Assembly: GCA_002189035.1 (NCBI GenBank)
Contig: CM007990.1
Span: 5,332,001-5,396,000, forward strand
DNA from: Utricularia gibba
Taxonomy: Eukaryota; Streptophyta; Magnoliopsida; Lamiales; Lentibulariaceae
Direction of reading: 5' to 3'
Length of the DNA stretch: 64,000 bases
This document shows positions 1 through 11,800 of this stretch, piece by piece. The notes below the pieces were generated by a model that did no database searches, was not told the origin of the DNA, and was given only the letters and a program-made list of their open reading frames with translations. A program made the translations under genes and the position numbers. Each line of letters begins with the position of its first letter. Within the stretch, counting starts at the first letter, position 1.

Positions 1-673
1 GGGGGGTTTGGACAGGCAGGGGGAAGGGGGGATGTGGTGTTGTTTGTAGTATTAAGAGGGGAAAGTAGGAGGGGGTCGCTAGTACATTATCTACACAAAA
101 AGACTTGGTGGAGTGGTCAACTAGTGCAGAAGAAGAAAAACAAGAAGAAAGATCCAATACACTTCCCTTTGTGTGTGTATGTTTTTTTTTTTACAGAAGA
201 AAAGGTAGGGTTAGGTTACTAACCCAAGGAATAATGAAAGCTAGAGCGTGGCATTTGTGGTGGCAAAATGCGACTCCAAACCAGGTCTCGGGTCATGAAC
301 CCGACCCGAAGGTGGATCTATTACAAATTTTAAGTGTATGAGAAAATTGAATATCATGTATGTAAAATTTTGATTGTAATATGTGAGTTTGCTTGTTAAT
401 AAAATTTCGATGATTAGAAAATGATGAAATATAGAGTTTGCTTGTTTATAAAATTGAGGATGAAATAAATTCAATATAGAGTACACTAAACTTTCATTGA
501 TTAGATTAATATGAATTTATTTAAATAAATAGTAAAATATTTTATAATATACTTAAAATCAAGAATAAAACCAGAATACATTATTCAAGTCGTTTTTTAA
601 CACACTTTTTATCACCTTGTAGAGAAGAAAGAACAACGTCAATGTCCCGAGCGGCGGCGGCGGCGGATGGAGT
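1..673. other. Intergenic, 3' flank of the AAA-ankyrin gene
   Basis: No gene is supported here. The first 90 bases are G-rich, with several runs of four to six G. Bases 340-600 are strongly AT-rich. The short open frames show no family resemblance. The right end holds the 3' untranslated region of the minus-strand ankyrin-AAA gene, whose stop is at 674-676. A short GGC-type repeat lies at about 651-665. Confidence 0.6.
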
Positions 674-2808
674 TTAGTTCTGGAGCAACCTAAGTCCAGC
701 CTCCAAGTCCTCCATGGTGATTGTGAGCAACGCCTCTGCATCTACACAATTTATATCCGTCCTCAGGTCCAGGTACTCTCTCGCATTCACCAGCATCGGA
801 TCGATCAGCCCTCCGTTCATCTCCCCACGCTGCTTTTCTGTGGTTTCTCGTTCGATGAGGGCGGCGACTGCCTCTACGCTGCAACGGGGGTGCAGCTTAA
901 ACCCATACAGGACACTGTCTTCACCGGGATTATGCATCTTGAGGTGGAGTATTGCGGCCAGGTCCTTGCAGCTGAAGTCGTCGAAGTGGAAGAACTTGGT
1001 CACCCTCCGGCAGAAGCCCTCGTTGGAAGATATGATGCGCTTCATGGGTTCACTGTACCCTGCAAATATTACGACTACTTTGCCACTGTCCATGAAGGAC
1101 ATGATCTCCTCTAATGCCTCCAACCCGTAGTCCTTGTCGTCTAGCTTCTGCATCGGTATTAAGCGGTAGGCTTCATCTACAAAAAGAATGCCTCCCTCAG
1201 CTTCCTTTATCTACGCAAGGAAGCAGGGATTCATGCTACTCGTATGTTGTGTATTCGCATATCATGCCGGAGCAAAAGGGGCTAATGCAAAGGAAGTGTT
1301 TTACCTTCCTTCTTGTCTTTGGCCCTGTATGGCCAACGAACTCTCCCACAAGATCTGTTCTTTGAACTTCAGTCACCCTGTCTGTAGGAAGTATGCCAAC
1401 CATGTGGAGTAGTTTCCCTAGTGCCCTAGCTACCATGGTCTTCCCTAAAGCATTAAGAACACCCATAACTGTCATTCTGGAGATGCATTTCATTGGAAAA
1501 GATGACAAAGTGCAATGTCACATGAGTATGCTGCTGCTGCATTCTCAAATAAGTACCTGTTCCAGGGTTCCCAAGGAAAGCCATGTGAGGTGGTCTTCTG
1601 GATCCCACCTGAAGACCAAGGGCACGTCGTCTCTCATCTAAAAGCATTCCTTTTGCCCATTTTCGAAGTTGCAATTTAATCAAGTTTAAGCCCACTATAC
1701 CCTCAAGTTCCTTTTCCAGGGCATCCAATTTGGCTTGTGTCTCACTGCATGCTTCAATAGCCTTCTGTTTTCGCTGCGTTTCAAGATGCTTGAGGAGGAG
1801 TGCTCTCAATGTCTCATCACCTGGTCCTTGTGAGAGATGATTCAAAGGGGTCATCCCCTCCTGCACTCAACGCTGTTTCCAGTAAGAATCAACTAAAGAA
1901 GAATGTTTGAAGGAGAAACATACATTGTCCTCAGCACTGCAGTCAGCATTATGCTCTAGCAAGCTTTTGACCGCAGCGCAGTCACCGGCCCTGAGTGCAT
2001 GCCACACAGCAAGATGTAAAGGAGTCATCCCGTTCTGTGTAAGAGATCCACGCAAACAAAAAAACACGAACAAGAGAGAAAAGGTTGAGAGAGACCTATG
2101 GAAAATCTGTGGATCATTTAGGATGTCAAGAATTCCAGAGACTCACATTGGCTTTGGCCTCTGTAGATGCACCATGAGCTAGGAGCAATTTCACAGCTTC
2201 ATTGCACCCATTTTTTGCGGCCATGTGCAATGGTGTTTCCCCATACTACAAGATCAATACGTATCTACTACAATCAGTGTAGAATATTCGGAAAATGCGG
2301 AAAATGATACAGTCAAAACAGTAGGACAAAGTATACCATATTTTTAGCCTCTAATTCCACTTTCTCAGATGCGTCCCAGTCAAGAAGAAACTTTACAATC
2401 TCAGCTCTGTTGTAACCAGCAGAAACATGGAGAGGTGTTTGTCCCATCTAAAATGTAGCAATTGAAAACTGCCAGTCAGCGAAAAGATCGCTTCCCACAA
2501 ATTCATCTAGATCTAGAATGATTTCTCAATAATACAATTTCTAGAAAGCAATGTATTTCACCACATTCACCACCAAAATGTCAAGGATTAGAAAAGATGC
2601 AACATTTACATTTCACGATCCCACATTTTCCTTACGCAGATAAAACAAGAAGGAAATAGAAGGAAGATAGCGTCTTTACAACAGGGTTCCGCTCATTGAG
2701 AAGAGCAGAGTTTTCGCCCAGCAACTTTTTAATGGCATCTAGATCTCCAATCTGTGCATAGCCATGAATCGTCGACTGTTTTGTAAACCGCGAAACGGGA
2801 TACTTCAT
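674..2808 (-). CDS. Ankyrin-repeat plus CbxX/CfxQ-type AAA ATPase
   Basis: Seven coding exons on the minus strand: 2680-2808, 2337-2447, 2147-2245, 1924-2034, 1557-1860, 1305-1444 and 674-1210. Together they give 476 residues with every junction in frame. Residues 10-150 form ankyrin repeats (TPLHVSAG, TPLHMAAKNG, TPLHLAVWHA). The second half is a CbxX/CfxQ AAA module: Walker A GNPGTGKT at about 245-252, split by the intron between exons 5 and 6, and Walker B ILFVDEA at about 305-311. Later conserved stretches include VVIFAGYSEPMKR and NEGFCRRV. The order and length match Arabidopsis At3g24530 (about 480 residues) as I remember it. Bacterial and red-plastid CbbX relatives remodel Rubisco, but the role of this plant ankyrin fusion is not established, so none is claimed. 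The start at 2808 (MKYPVSRF) fits the family; an in-frame upstream start at 2988 is possible. The sequence shows no truncation. Confidence 0.9.
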
Positions 2809-5161
2809 CCTTGCCGGATCCTTCTTTTCGGATAAAAAAAACTCGATATCAGCCAATATTACTCCTTCGGTCGAAACACAGGATCTCGACAGAAGGAAAA
2901 TGAATGAGGACGCAGACGCTTCCGATTCGAAGATAACCCAGATCACATAAACCGACAACTTCAAGCTACAACCGAGAAAGAGATTCAAGACGAAACCATC
3001 TTGGACTCTTGTCGTGGAATGAGAGCAGACACAAAGCGATTTATGAGGAGCAAATCGCGGATCCTCCGCAAGATCTTGCGTATGGCGTCAGCGTCAAATT
3101 TCAAGGCTGCAAATGAATGGAACCCGCAAGATCTCGCAACTTGCAAGTGTGTCTCCTCGATGTTCTAAAAATCACCAAAATGCCATTATCTCATATTTTC
3201 TTTTAAGAATCTCCATTGCTTGGATGACCCAAGCTGCGCTCGTACAAGGGGGCTTCAGTTTCCAAGTCGCAGATTTTGGAAGGATTCAATGAGAAGATTA
3301 GACTCTCACTGAGGTGATGCAGCTCCCCAAATGGCAGTGAGAGCAACATAGTTCTGGCGTCACATGACAATGAAATAATGCCTGCCCACATAGCTTATGG
3401 AGGTGAAGCAAAAGAACTGGAAAACAAAGCATTGAAACAATGCAGTCCCTTGGAAGTTCATAATCACAGGTCTGGGGTGGCTGCCCCAGTGTAAAGATGA
3501 AAACGATGAGGAAGCGAGATGCAGACGCAGCACTCCCAAAGGGAAGAAAAGCTTAGTCCCCAACCAGATAGTGAAGTTTCTGAATTGTGTATTCGAAACT
3601 GTATTGTCAAAACCACAAGCTCAGCCACAGGCCAACACATGCCCTTCAGCTTACAGTTTGCAATCAGCAGGCTAGCAACTAGCTTCCCAACTTTTACAAA
3701 AAAGGGGTTGCCTCAGATTCCACTCGGAACTCAATTTCATGGGATACAAACAGTGACACGAGCAGCAGTTCACAAAAGAGGAAGTCTAGGAAATATATAA
3801 CAGGAAATGACATCAGCATAATGCATTCTGTGATCAAGGAATAGCCGTTCTCATACAAGAGGTGTCAGAAAAACGAAAAGCACCCATTATGATCGTCCTC
3901 TTATCAGATATGGAAAAAAAAATCGAACAAAAAGCTACAAGATACGAGAATGAACCAACAAAAACGAACAAATTCTAACACAGCGCCTTAACTAATTGTA
4001 AAGCAGGGGCAACAAGGGAGGAGGCCTCAACGAGAAGATTAGACTATCCACATCAACTCTTCGGACATTCTTGTGCAAATGTACTATCATCGGCCGGTAA
4101 GATTTGAAACACTATTTATAAATCAAATTGTTTCATCAGGTAGGAGAGAAAGATCAATTTGTAATCAAAGGCAGATCATTTGAGCTATGCATCCACCCAT
4201 TATATGAAACAAAATGGCTTCTTTAGTCGAAGAACCAGAGAACAGCAAAAACTCCACAAGCATGTTTGGATACATCACCAACAACACGTCTTCATAAGCA
4301 AATCATTCAGAAGATTTGAAAAACCCAACTATCACTACTAAGAATTAGCAACAAAATGTCTGAAAAAAAAAACAAGAATGAGAGAGATATATCAGGATGG
4401 TCGGCATGGCACAAAAAGTGCCGGTACGACGAACGAGACCACATCACAAATCCTCATAGCCCACATTTTTTGAAAGACAAACCTCCTGGCAAAACGAGAA
4501 AGAGGGCTAAAAAAACCGGAACCTTCACATTGCTCAAGAGAGCCATTGATCGGCGGCCAGCAAACTCGATGTCGTGTTCAAATGATCGGGGCCGGTGAGA
4601 TTAGGGTTTATGAAACGGTAATGGGGGACCGCCCTGCGAAGAGGGAAAAAAAGACGGGGCAAATTTGAATTTCTCGCATTGTTTGTGTGGTGTAACGTTA
4701 TTCATCGCAGATTCAAGCATTGCCCATGGAACCATATACAGTGGCAATTCACCGTTACAGAAGCCATGATCCTCTCTAACCTCACTAGAACACTGATCAA
4801 ACATGAACAGTGTATGCGAAAAGAATACCTTTTCATTCAGGCACCAGTACAAAAAACTCAGGGAGGAAGAAAAAAAGGGTAGGAGCAAAAACTGTGCACC
4901 TCAAGTGAAACGTTGCCTTTTTCGATCTTCAGATTCCAGTTCACTAGCCACTGTTCAAGAGTTTCTGAATCCTTTTTGTCAGGATCTGGTTATGCTCTTC
5001 TGTGTGTGATCAACAGTCAGTCAAGTGTAGTGTTGCCTCTTGTATCCAAATGCTTGCGTTGCAACCGTTTCTGTTCGTGTTTTGGCAAGCGCAGGTTGTA
5101 TTGATAGCTTCCATGATGTGGGTCTCAAATCGGTAGCTGTCTTACTCAGTGGGATTATGAT
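2809..5161. other. Intergenic region between divergent AAA-ankyrin and PPR genes
   Basis: About 2.3 kb separate the start of the minus-strand AAA gene from the plus-strand PPR gene, so it should hold both promoters. No open frame resembles a known protein. A perfect 14-base palindrome lies at 3067-3080 and a near copy of it at 3125-3137. A telo-box-like TTAGGGTTTA sits at about 4601-4610. Nothing else stands out. Confidence 0.5.
3067..3080. repeat. Perfect 14-base palindrome upstream of the AAA-ankyrin gene
   Basis: CGCAAGATCTTGCG reads the same on both strands. A partial copy, CGCAAGATCTCGC, lies at 3125-3137. Both lie 260-330 bases upstream of the minus-strand start codon, in probable promoter DNA. 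A dimeric factor site is possible, but no factor can be named from the sequence. Confidence 0.6.
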
Positions 5162-7486
5162 ATGCACAGCATGCGAAAAACTGCTTTATCATTTCCCAGA
5201 ATCTCTTCGCAGTCTGTTTCAATCGGCAGGGAAGGTTATTCAGGCCAAAGTTTTAACCTTTCAGCTAACTCTCGATCATTAACGCTCCAACGACGATGCT
5301 GCACTCACCTGCTCCACAATCCCACGAAAATTGCTTCGGTCGATGAAGCAAAGGCACTTCATGGGCTCTCCCTTACTACGGACTCTGTCTCTCTTTTGGA
5401 CTCGGAGCTTGTTTTCCTCCACAACAACATCATGTCGAAGTATGCATGTTTTGGGGAAGTTCTCTTGGCACGAAAGTTGTTCGACAATATGTGTGTTAGG
5501 AATGTTGTATCATACAACATAATGATAAGCTGTTACAGTCATGATGGGTCATTGAGTGAGGCGTTCAATCTTTTCTATGAGATGAGAAAAGTTGATATCA
5601 AGCCATCGCAGTTCACATTTGGTGTCTTGTTATCATGTGATTGCCTTGATCTGAGTAGTGGAGAAGTGTTGCATGGATTGATTGAAAAGAGTGGAGTGCT
5701 TTATTTGGATGCTTATGTTGGAACGGCGTTGTTGACGATGTATGCAAGGAATGGATTCTGGGACAATGGCGTTGCAGTATTTGAAACTATGCCCAGGAAG
5801 AGCTTGGTGGCACGTAATGCTGTTTTATCCATGTTTGCACAGATGGGGTTTTTACAAGATTGCGTTTTTATGCTATCTCATGCGATGAGTTCAGTGGGAG
5901 TTTCCGAAATTACCTTTGTGAACATCTTATCTGTTATTGAGGAATATGATTTGCAGTTGGGGTATCAAATGCATAGTTTGGTGAAGAAGATGGGTTTCGA
6001 TGGCATGGCATCTGTTTCTAATTGTCTGATTAATATGTATAGTAAGGCGGGAGACTCATCTTTGGCTGAGAAAATGTTTAATGATGCTCCAATAAAGGAC
6101 ATTGTGTCCTGGAACACTCTTCTTGGAGCAGTAGCTTGTAGTGACAAGCCATACAAAGCCCTTTATCTGTTCCTGGAGATGCTTGCAAATGGATTATCAC
6201 CTAACGAAACAACTTTTGCGAGTCTGCTGAAATCGTGTTCAAAAATGCAGACTCCATGTACTGGCGAGTGCATTCATGCCATGATTATAAAGAAAAGATT
6301 GCAAGCAGAAGTTTACGCCGGTAGTGCACTGGTAAAATTTTATGCCAGTTTTGATAAAGGAGAAGAAGTTCAGGCATGCTTTGATGCTATAACCCACAAA
6401 AGCTTGGTGTCATGGAACTCTTTGATAGTTGGATACTCAAACTGGGATTCTTCATTTTTATTGAAGCTAGTTCAAGAGATGATCCATTCGGGTTTTCATC
6501 CGAATGAATTCTCATTTCCAGTGGTGATCAAATCATCTACACAGGTTGAGCTGTTGCAACTTCATTCACTGACAATCAAGACCGGTTACAGTACGAATGC
6601 CTATGTGTCCAGTTCTCTTATGGCTTCTTATGCTAGAAACAATCTTGTCTCTGACGCACTGAACTTGCTCAGTTGTCCTCAAGATGAACTTTCCACTGTT
6701 TCATTGAATATTCTTGCGTGGATTTACAATCGAGCAGGTGAGTTCGAGAAAACTCAGGAACTATATGCTGGAATGGGGAATCCAGATGCTGTATCTTGGA
6801 ACATCTTGATTGCAGCTTGTTCAAGGAATGGTGATTACAAAGAAAGTTTTGAACTTTTTAAACACATGCTCAGATCTGAAGTCCCTCCAGACAATTACAC
6901 TTTTGTCAGCCTATTCAGCGTGTGCACGAGGCTCTGTAACCTTTCTTTAGGGAGCTCTCTCCACGGCCTGATCCTGAAGACAAGCTTCAACCCCTATGAC
7001 ACATTTGTCTGTAACACGATAATCGCCATGTATGGAAAATGTGGGAGCATCGACAGGTGCAGGAAAATCTTCAACGAAACGAAAGACAAGAATATAATAT
7101 CCTGGACAGCCCTTGTCTCAGCCTTGGGACTCCATGGCCAAGCAAATGAAGCCTTGGAAACATTCAGAGAGATTGACAGAGCTGGGCTCAAACCAGACAG
7201 GGTGTCATTTCTTGCTGTTCTTTCAGCCTGTCGACACAAGGGATTTGTTGAAGAGGGGATGAGTCTGTTCAACCAAATGAAACCAGAGTACGGCATGGAA
7301 CCAGATATCGATCACTACGTGGTTGTAGTTGATCTTCTTGCAAGATATGGGCACATAAAGGAGGCCGAGAAGCTGATTCTTGGAATGCCCTTTGCACCTA
7401 ATGCGTTGGTATGGCGTAGTTTTCTGAACGGCTGCAAGCAGCACTCAAGTCATGCGCTTCTTGGACAAACACAATCCTTTTCTTGA
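5162..7486 (+). CDS. PLS-class pentatricopeptide repeat protein
   Basis: A single intronless frame of 774 residues, typical of plant PPR genes. The N-terminus (about residues 1-45) is rich in Ser and Arg with no acidic stretch, which suits an organelle targeting peptide. From about residue 90 to the end there are tandem PPR motifs, for example NVVSYNIMISCYSHDG near 114, DIVSWNTLLGA, SLVSWNSLIVGYS, DAVSWNILIAACSRNG and NIISWTALVSALGLHG. The VSWN-type cores and the spacing are those of P-L-S triplets. The protein ends just after WRSFLNGCKQH, which looks like the beginning of an E-type extension, then a short unrelated tail (SSHALLGQTQSFS). There is no DYW domain. It resembles Arabidopsis At3g58590-type proteins, but that orthology is a guess. 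PPR proteins bind organelle RNA; the target cannot be read from the sequence. The next feature, a broken translocator copy, begins 132 bases after the stop. Confidence 0.88.
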   Translation: MHSMRKTALSFPRISSQSVSIGREGYSGQSFNLSANSRSLTLQRRCCTHLLHNPTKIASVDEAKALHGLSLTTDSVSLLDSELVFLHNNIMSKYACFGEVLLARKLFDNMCVRNVVSYNIMISCYSHDGSLSEAFNLFYEMRKVDIKPSQFTFGVLLSCDCLDLSSGEVLHGLIEKSGVLYLDAYVGTALLTMYARNGFWDNGVAVFETMPRKSLVARNAVLSMFAQMGFLQDCVFMLSHAMSSVGVSEITFVNILSVIEEYDLQLGYQMHSLVKKMGFDGMASVSNCLINMYSKAGDSSLAEKMFNDAPIKDIVSWNTLLGAVACSDKPYKALYLFLEMLANGLSPNETTFASLLKSCSKMQTPCTGECIHAMIIKKRLQAEVYAGSALVKFYASFDKGEEVQACFDAITHKSLVSWNSLIVGYSNWDSSFLLKLVQEMIHSGFHPNEFSFPVVIKSSTQVELLQLHSLTIKTGYSTNAYVSSSLMASYARNNLVSDALNLLSCPQDELSTVSLNILAWIYNRAGEFEKTQELYAGMGNPDAVSWNILIAACSRNGDYKESFELFKHMLRSEVPPDNYTFVSLFSVCTRLCNLSLGSSLHGLILKTSFNPYDTFVCNTIIAMYGKCGSIDRCRKIFNETKDKNIISWTALVSALGLHGQANEALETFREIDRAGLKPDRVSFLAVLSACRHKGFVEEGMSLFNQMKPEYGMEPDIDHYVVVVDLLARYGHIKEAEKLILGMPFAPNALVWRSFLNGCKQHSSHALLGQTQSFS

Positions 7487-7617
7487 CCGTTGGAGGGTAA
7501 AATGGGTATTTGAGATTCGCTGGTTTGCGCCATCATTTTCTCGTCTGCTGATCTACCGGAAGAACAGAAGAAGGAATTCGCAGTTTGAGGAGTAGGGCGA
7601 GAATTGTTGTAGTTCAT

Positions 7618-8356
7618 ATGGGTAAAGGCGGAGCCTTGAGCGATGGGGTAGTGAAGAAGATCGTGATCTCCTATACTTGCGTTGCAATATGGATCTTTCT
7701 TTCATTCGCTGTGATTGTCTTCAACAAGTACATTCTCAATCGGAAAATGTACAATTGGCCGTATCCCATATCGCTCACGATGATTCACATGGGTTTCTGT
7801 TCTTATCTCCCGTATATCCTGGTTAAGGTGTTCAAAGTGGTGGATCCCGTCTCTATGTCATGGAATTTCTGTTTCAGGTCTGTAGTACCAATTGGGCTTC
7901 TTTATTCGCTTTCGCTTTGGTCATCCAATTCGGCTTATATTTATCTTTCTGTGTCGTTTATTCAAATTCTGAAAGCCCTTATGCCTGTTGCTGTTTATTC
8001 AGTTGGGGTGTTGTTGAAGAAGGATGACTTTAAATCCGAGACAATGGCGAACATGATTTCGATTTCTATTGGAGTTGAGATTGCAGCATACCGATAAGCT
8101 AAATTTGATGCGTGGGGGTATTTCTCTCTGTACATTTGCTCTGAATCTGGCTGTGTTCTTGCGTGTTGGAAGACTTCTGATTTTGGGTTACGGATTGGCG
8201 TTTCTGGGGATTTCTTACTACAATCACTCAAAGCTGCTGGCTCTCAAGGCTGAAGACGCCCAGCAGAACTCCCAGCGAAATGATGAGGAAAGTGGGAATC
8301 TGCTGGAGAACAGCAAAGAGGATATTGGTGAAGCCAAGTTCTCCGATAAACGATAA
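7618..8356 (+). pseudogene. Broken, intronless copy of a sugar-phosphate/phosphate translocator (At3g17430/At1g48230 type)
   Basis: The frame starts at the ATG at 7618 ([14 protein letters not shown]) and follows a nucleotide-sugar/triose-phosphate translocator through several membrane segments ([54 protein letters not shown]). At 8095-8097 a TAA stop replaces the glutamate codon expected after IAAY. Beyond it the match continues (AKFDAWG), then jumps straight to [16 protein letters not shown]. From memory of the family about 80 residues are missing at this jump. The match jumps again to [22 protein letters not shown], missing about 34 more, and ends with an acidic tail at 8356. The reading frame also shifts between the parts. 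No intron interrupts 740 bases. The simplest view is a dead copy, possibly a retrocopy; an eight-A run at about 8806-8813 could be a poly(A) remnant, but this is weak. A functional short protein of about 160 residues (7618-8097) cannot be ruled out. Confidence 0.78.
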
Positions 8357-8845
8357 CTGAATTTGCATGTGCATGCTGCAACACAAGAATCATTCAAACA
8401 CAGATGGACTATTTCCCGGTTGCAGATCCTTACTGCACTTCTTAAGGTGCTCAGTCAGTCTGCTTCTGAGATAGATGCTTACTGAACTCATGAGTCTGCT
8501 TCCCAAGAAGCCATTTTTGTAGTATCTTATGACTCAATGATCCTCAAAATCAGCTGCCTTCTCAGCTACAGGAGAGGCTGCATCCGGATGAGACCAAAAA
8601 CTTAAAGGAAATTCACCAAAAAGAAACCAAAGCTTCAAATTCTGGTATGTGTTGCTGTACTAGGAAAATACTTCACCAAAAGTTCCGTAAACAAGGAAAA
8701 GACTTCACTTTCAGTGCTTAAATTCTGAATTGGGATGGATTTGTCTGATGCAAATTCCTTCTCTCTCTGTGATCTATTTTAGGTGCATCATTAAGAAAAT
8801 TTTCTAAAAAAAAGTCCCGGTTTTTATTTTATTCAAAGCTAAGTC
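8357..8845. other. Intergenic, upstream of the 2OG oxygenase gene
   Basis: No coding frame is recognisable. The left part is the 3' end of the broken translocator copy; the right part, up to 8845, must hold the promoter and 5' untranslated region of the oxygenase gene. A run of eight A lies at about 8806-8813. Confidence 0.5.
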
Positions 8846-11800
8846 ATGAATCCAGCGTGCACTTCACATCTTCCTCTCAAAAGTAGCGCCACTTCTTCCC
8901 CGTTGATCATCGCGTATGAAGCTCTCCGCAGCCGCAGCCATGGCTGTTTTCCCGGGCCAGCGCCGTGTTCCTCTGCAATTCGAGCAACCTCGGACAGGCC
9001 TTCCACCGGCGGTGATCCTAGTACGGTTTCGACGGTGAAAATTTCCTACGCGGAACTTAAGGTAATGGATTCTCTTTTGCTTGCTTCTCGGTTTTTTGGG
9101 TGTATTGTTTTTTGGTCGTGGTTAATGGCTTACGCAAATTGATGACTTGATAGGATCCCGGTGCTAATATTTTGGACAAGATAGAGATGGGATTTGGCTC
9201 AGATGGGCTCGGGATTCTTTCCGTGACAGATGTATGTAATTGTTCGATTCGGGACTTCTTTGTTTATTGCTTTTTCTTGAATTCTTTTTAGAGAATTTAT
9301 TTTTTCTTCGCATGTAATATTAAATATAGGTGCCGGGGTATGCTGCTCTGCGTAAAAATCTTCTCCATCTTGCACCTAGGTACGAGTATGAAGGGGATAT
9401 GATTTGAGGCAATTTCAGACCCCGTTTTTTCTCCTACTGTTCCTTGTAAAACTGCATTCCGCTACTTTTTATGATCACGATGATGTTCATTTCAAATCAG
9501 ATTGGCCAACCTTCCTGAAGATGTAAAGCGAGAGCTAGAAGACCCTGATAGTCGGTACATACTGTTCATCCTTGCTTTTAACAGTTACGCAAGTGCCATA
9601 ACTGCATTGTTTTAAAATTCCTCGTGTGGCTGAATCCCCAAAAAAATATTGTGCAATGCTGATGATGCTGGTCTTTGTTTCAGGTACAACTTTGGTTGGA
9701 GTCATGGAAAAGAAATGCTTGAATTTGGAAAACCGGGTAGAGATTTTAACCTCCTGAAAATAAGTTTAAATGTACAGGCTAAATATCAAAATATTCTGTG
9801 CATTTGGCATTGCCTTACCTTTCTATCTTACCGTTGCTTTATGAATCACTTTGGTGACAATTGCACAGATATACTAAAAGGCTCCTTCTATGCAAATCCT
9901 ACACATGACAACCCTACCATGGATCTGTCACTCATCAAGCGGTACTAAGAGCTTCTATCTCATGAATCCTTTAACAAATAAGTATTTGTTATTGCATCAG
10001 GGTTTGCCATATATACAATAGCTCCTCAGATGCTGTTTTCTTATTACGAGGAAAGTATATAAAATAATGATGTTTGTAGTTTCTTAATCCGAAACACTTG
10101 TTATTTTTTTGTTCCAAGGTTTTGCCTCACAATTTTCTTCACATTCTGATACATGTGTATTATATTCATTTTTTGTTTCATGACAGGTATCCCTCTTATT
10201 GTGGGCCTAATAAATGGCCTCGTGGTGCTTTGCCCGAGCTTGAACCAGGTAGGGCCTTTAACCATTCTATGTTTTTGTAATATTGTTTTTCAAATTGTAA
10301 AGTGAAAAATCTAGTTAAACTTTAGATATTTTTAAATGATTTGATCTTATTCGTGACCTTTGTTTTGAAAGTGTTTACCTTTCTAACATTCAGGCTTTTT
10401 TAATAGCAATGTCTTTTCCATTCTCTGTTTAATTGAATGCTTGATCTTGAAACGTTCAGAGGTTCTTGAGTTCTCATGGTGCATTCATTTTTTTTTGCTG
10501 ACTTTTCTCTTTCCTCGAATAGCTTTTAAACAACTTGGAAAGCTTGTTCTGGATGTTGGGGTGCTACTGGCATATCACTGTGATCGCTATAGTAAGTCCA
10601 ATTCACTAGCGTCATTGAAAGCATTCAGCTCCATCTGCTGCCAAGAGTAGCAATAATTTGTTGTTTCAATAATCTAATTGTGTGGCAGAATGTCTAAATC
10701 CAACATAACGTAAATTCTAGTCAGGTTTTAAATTCTTAAATTTCTGCGGAGTTCTTTTTAATTTTATGAAGTGAACTATGTGTAGAAATTTTAATGTGCC
10801 TTTTCCTTGCTCAAACATATACAGCATCAAACCTATTCAAGGCGCATGGGAGTTCAAGTCTGCAAGAAATACTTCTCAACTCCCGATGCCATAAGGGCCG
10901 TCTCCTTTATTATTTTCCCGTCCAATTCAGGTAATCTCTTAACATTTGACCACAACTATGAAGAATTGTACAATTACATGTCTAAGGATTCGTATAGTAC
11001 CAAATTAGCTAAATTCCTTTTGTTGATAGTATATGTGGAATCTTTCCTGGTGATACAACATAAAACACAGTGCTTTTTATTAGATTGTCTTGAATTGAAG
11101 TTATAAATGCTAGACTGTGTAAACCAATTTGTACAGGTTGGGTATTGTTAGGTAATATTTGTGAAATGTGATTGTGTCTTTGCAGTAACGGTGAAAGTAA
11201 TGAGGCACAGTCATCATGGTGTGGATGGCATACAGATCATGGGTCTCTTACAGGTCATGAAATTTCTGTGTCTGTACTAGCGCGCAATTTAAAATACTAC
11301 AGCACTTGGACAAGTGCTTTTTTATACCTGTGCATCCACTATCTGATGTGCACTTCATGGAAGAAAATATAATAGTTCTTCTCATACCTCAGGTCTTACC
11401 TGTGCCATTTTTACGAAAAGTGGCGTGGAGGTACCTTGTTTTGATACCACTGCTGGCCTATATGTGAAAACTCGTTCAGGACAAATAGTCAAGGTATGTC
11501 TTCGTCTTCTTTATCTTTGTGATTTATTGTATTTTTGGTTTTAAGTATCTGCACATTGCGTAGAAAAATCTATAAGCATTTGAACAAATCGTTGCATTAC
11601 CCCTGCAATGTCGTTATGTGGCCCATTTTGATGCATGATGCTTTTCATATCATAGGTTTCATATGGAGAAGATGAAATAGCTTACCAAATAGGTGAAACA
11701 ACAGAGATACTGTCCAGGGGTCGGCTATGTGCCACACCTCATTGTGTTCAGGTACTTTCAGTTTCTGAGCTACCAAGGTGCTAAATGGCACGTAAGCCTT

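Noticed and set aside
4601-4610. TTAGGGTTTA as a telomere remnant (also at about 25386 and 43245)
   Set aside because: Each is a single unit, not an array; they are better seen as telo-box-like promoter motifs or chance.
4601-4888. A 95-residue minus-strand frame
   Set aside because: Phe/Ser-rich composition fits chance translation of AT-rich DNA, and there is no recognisable motif.
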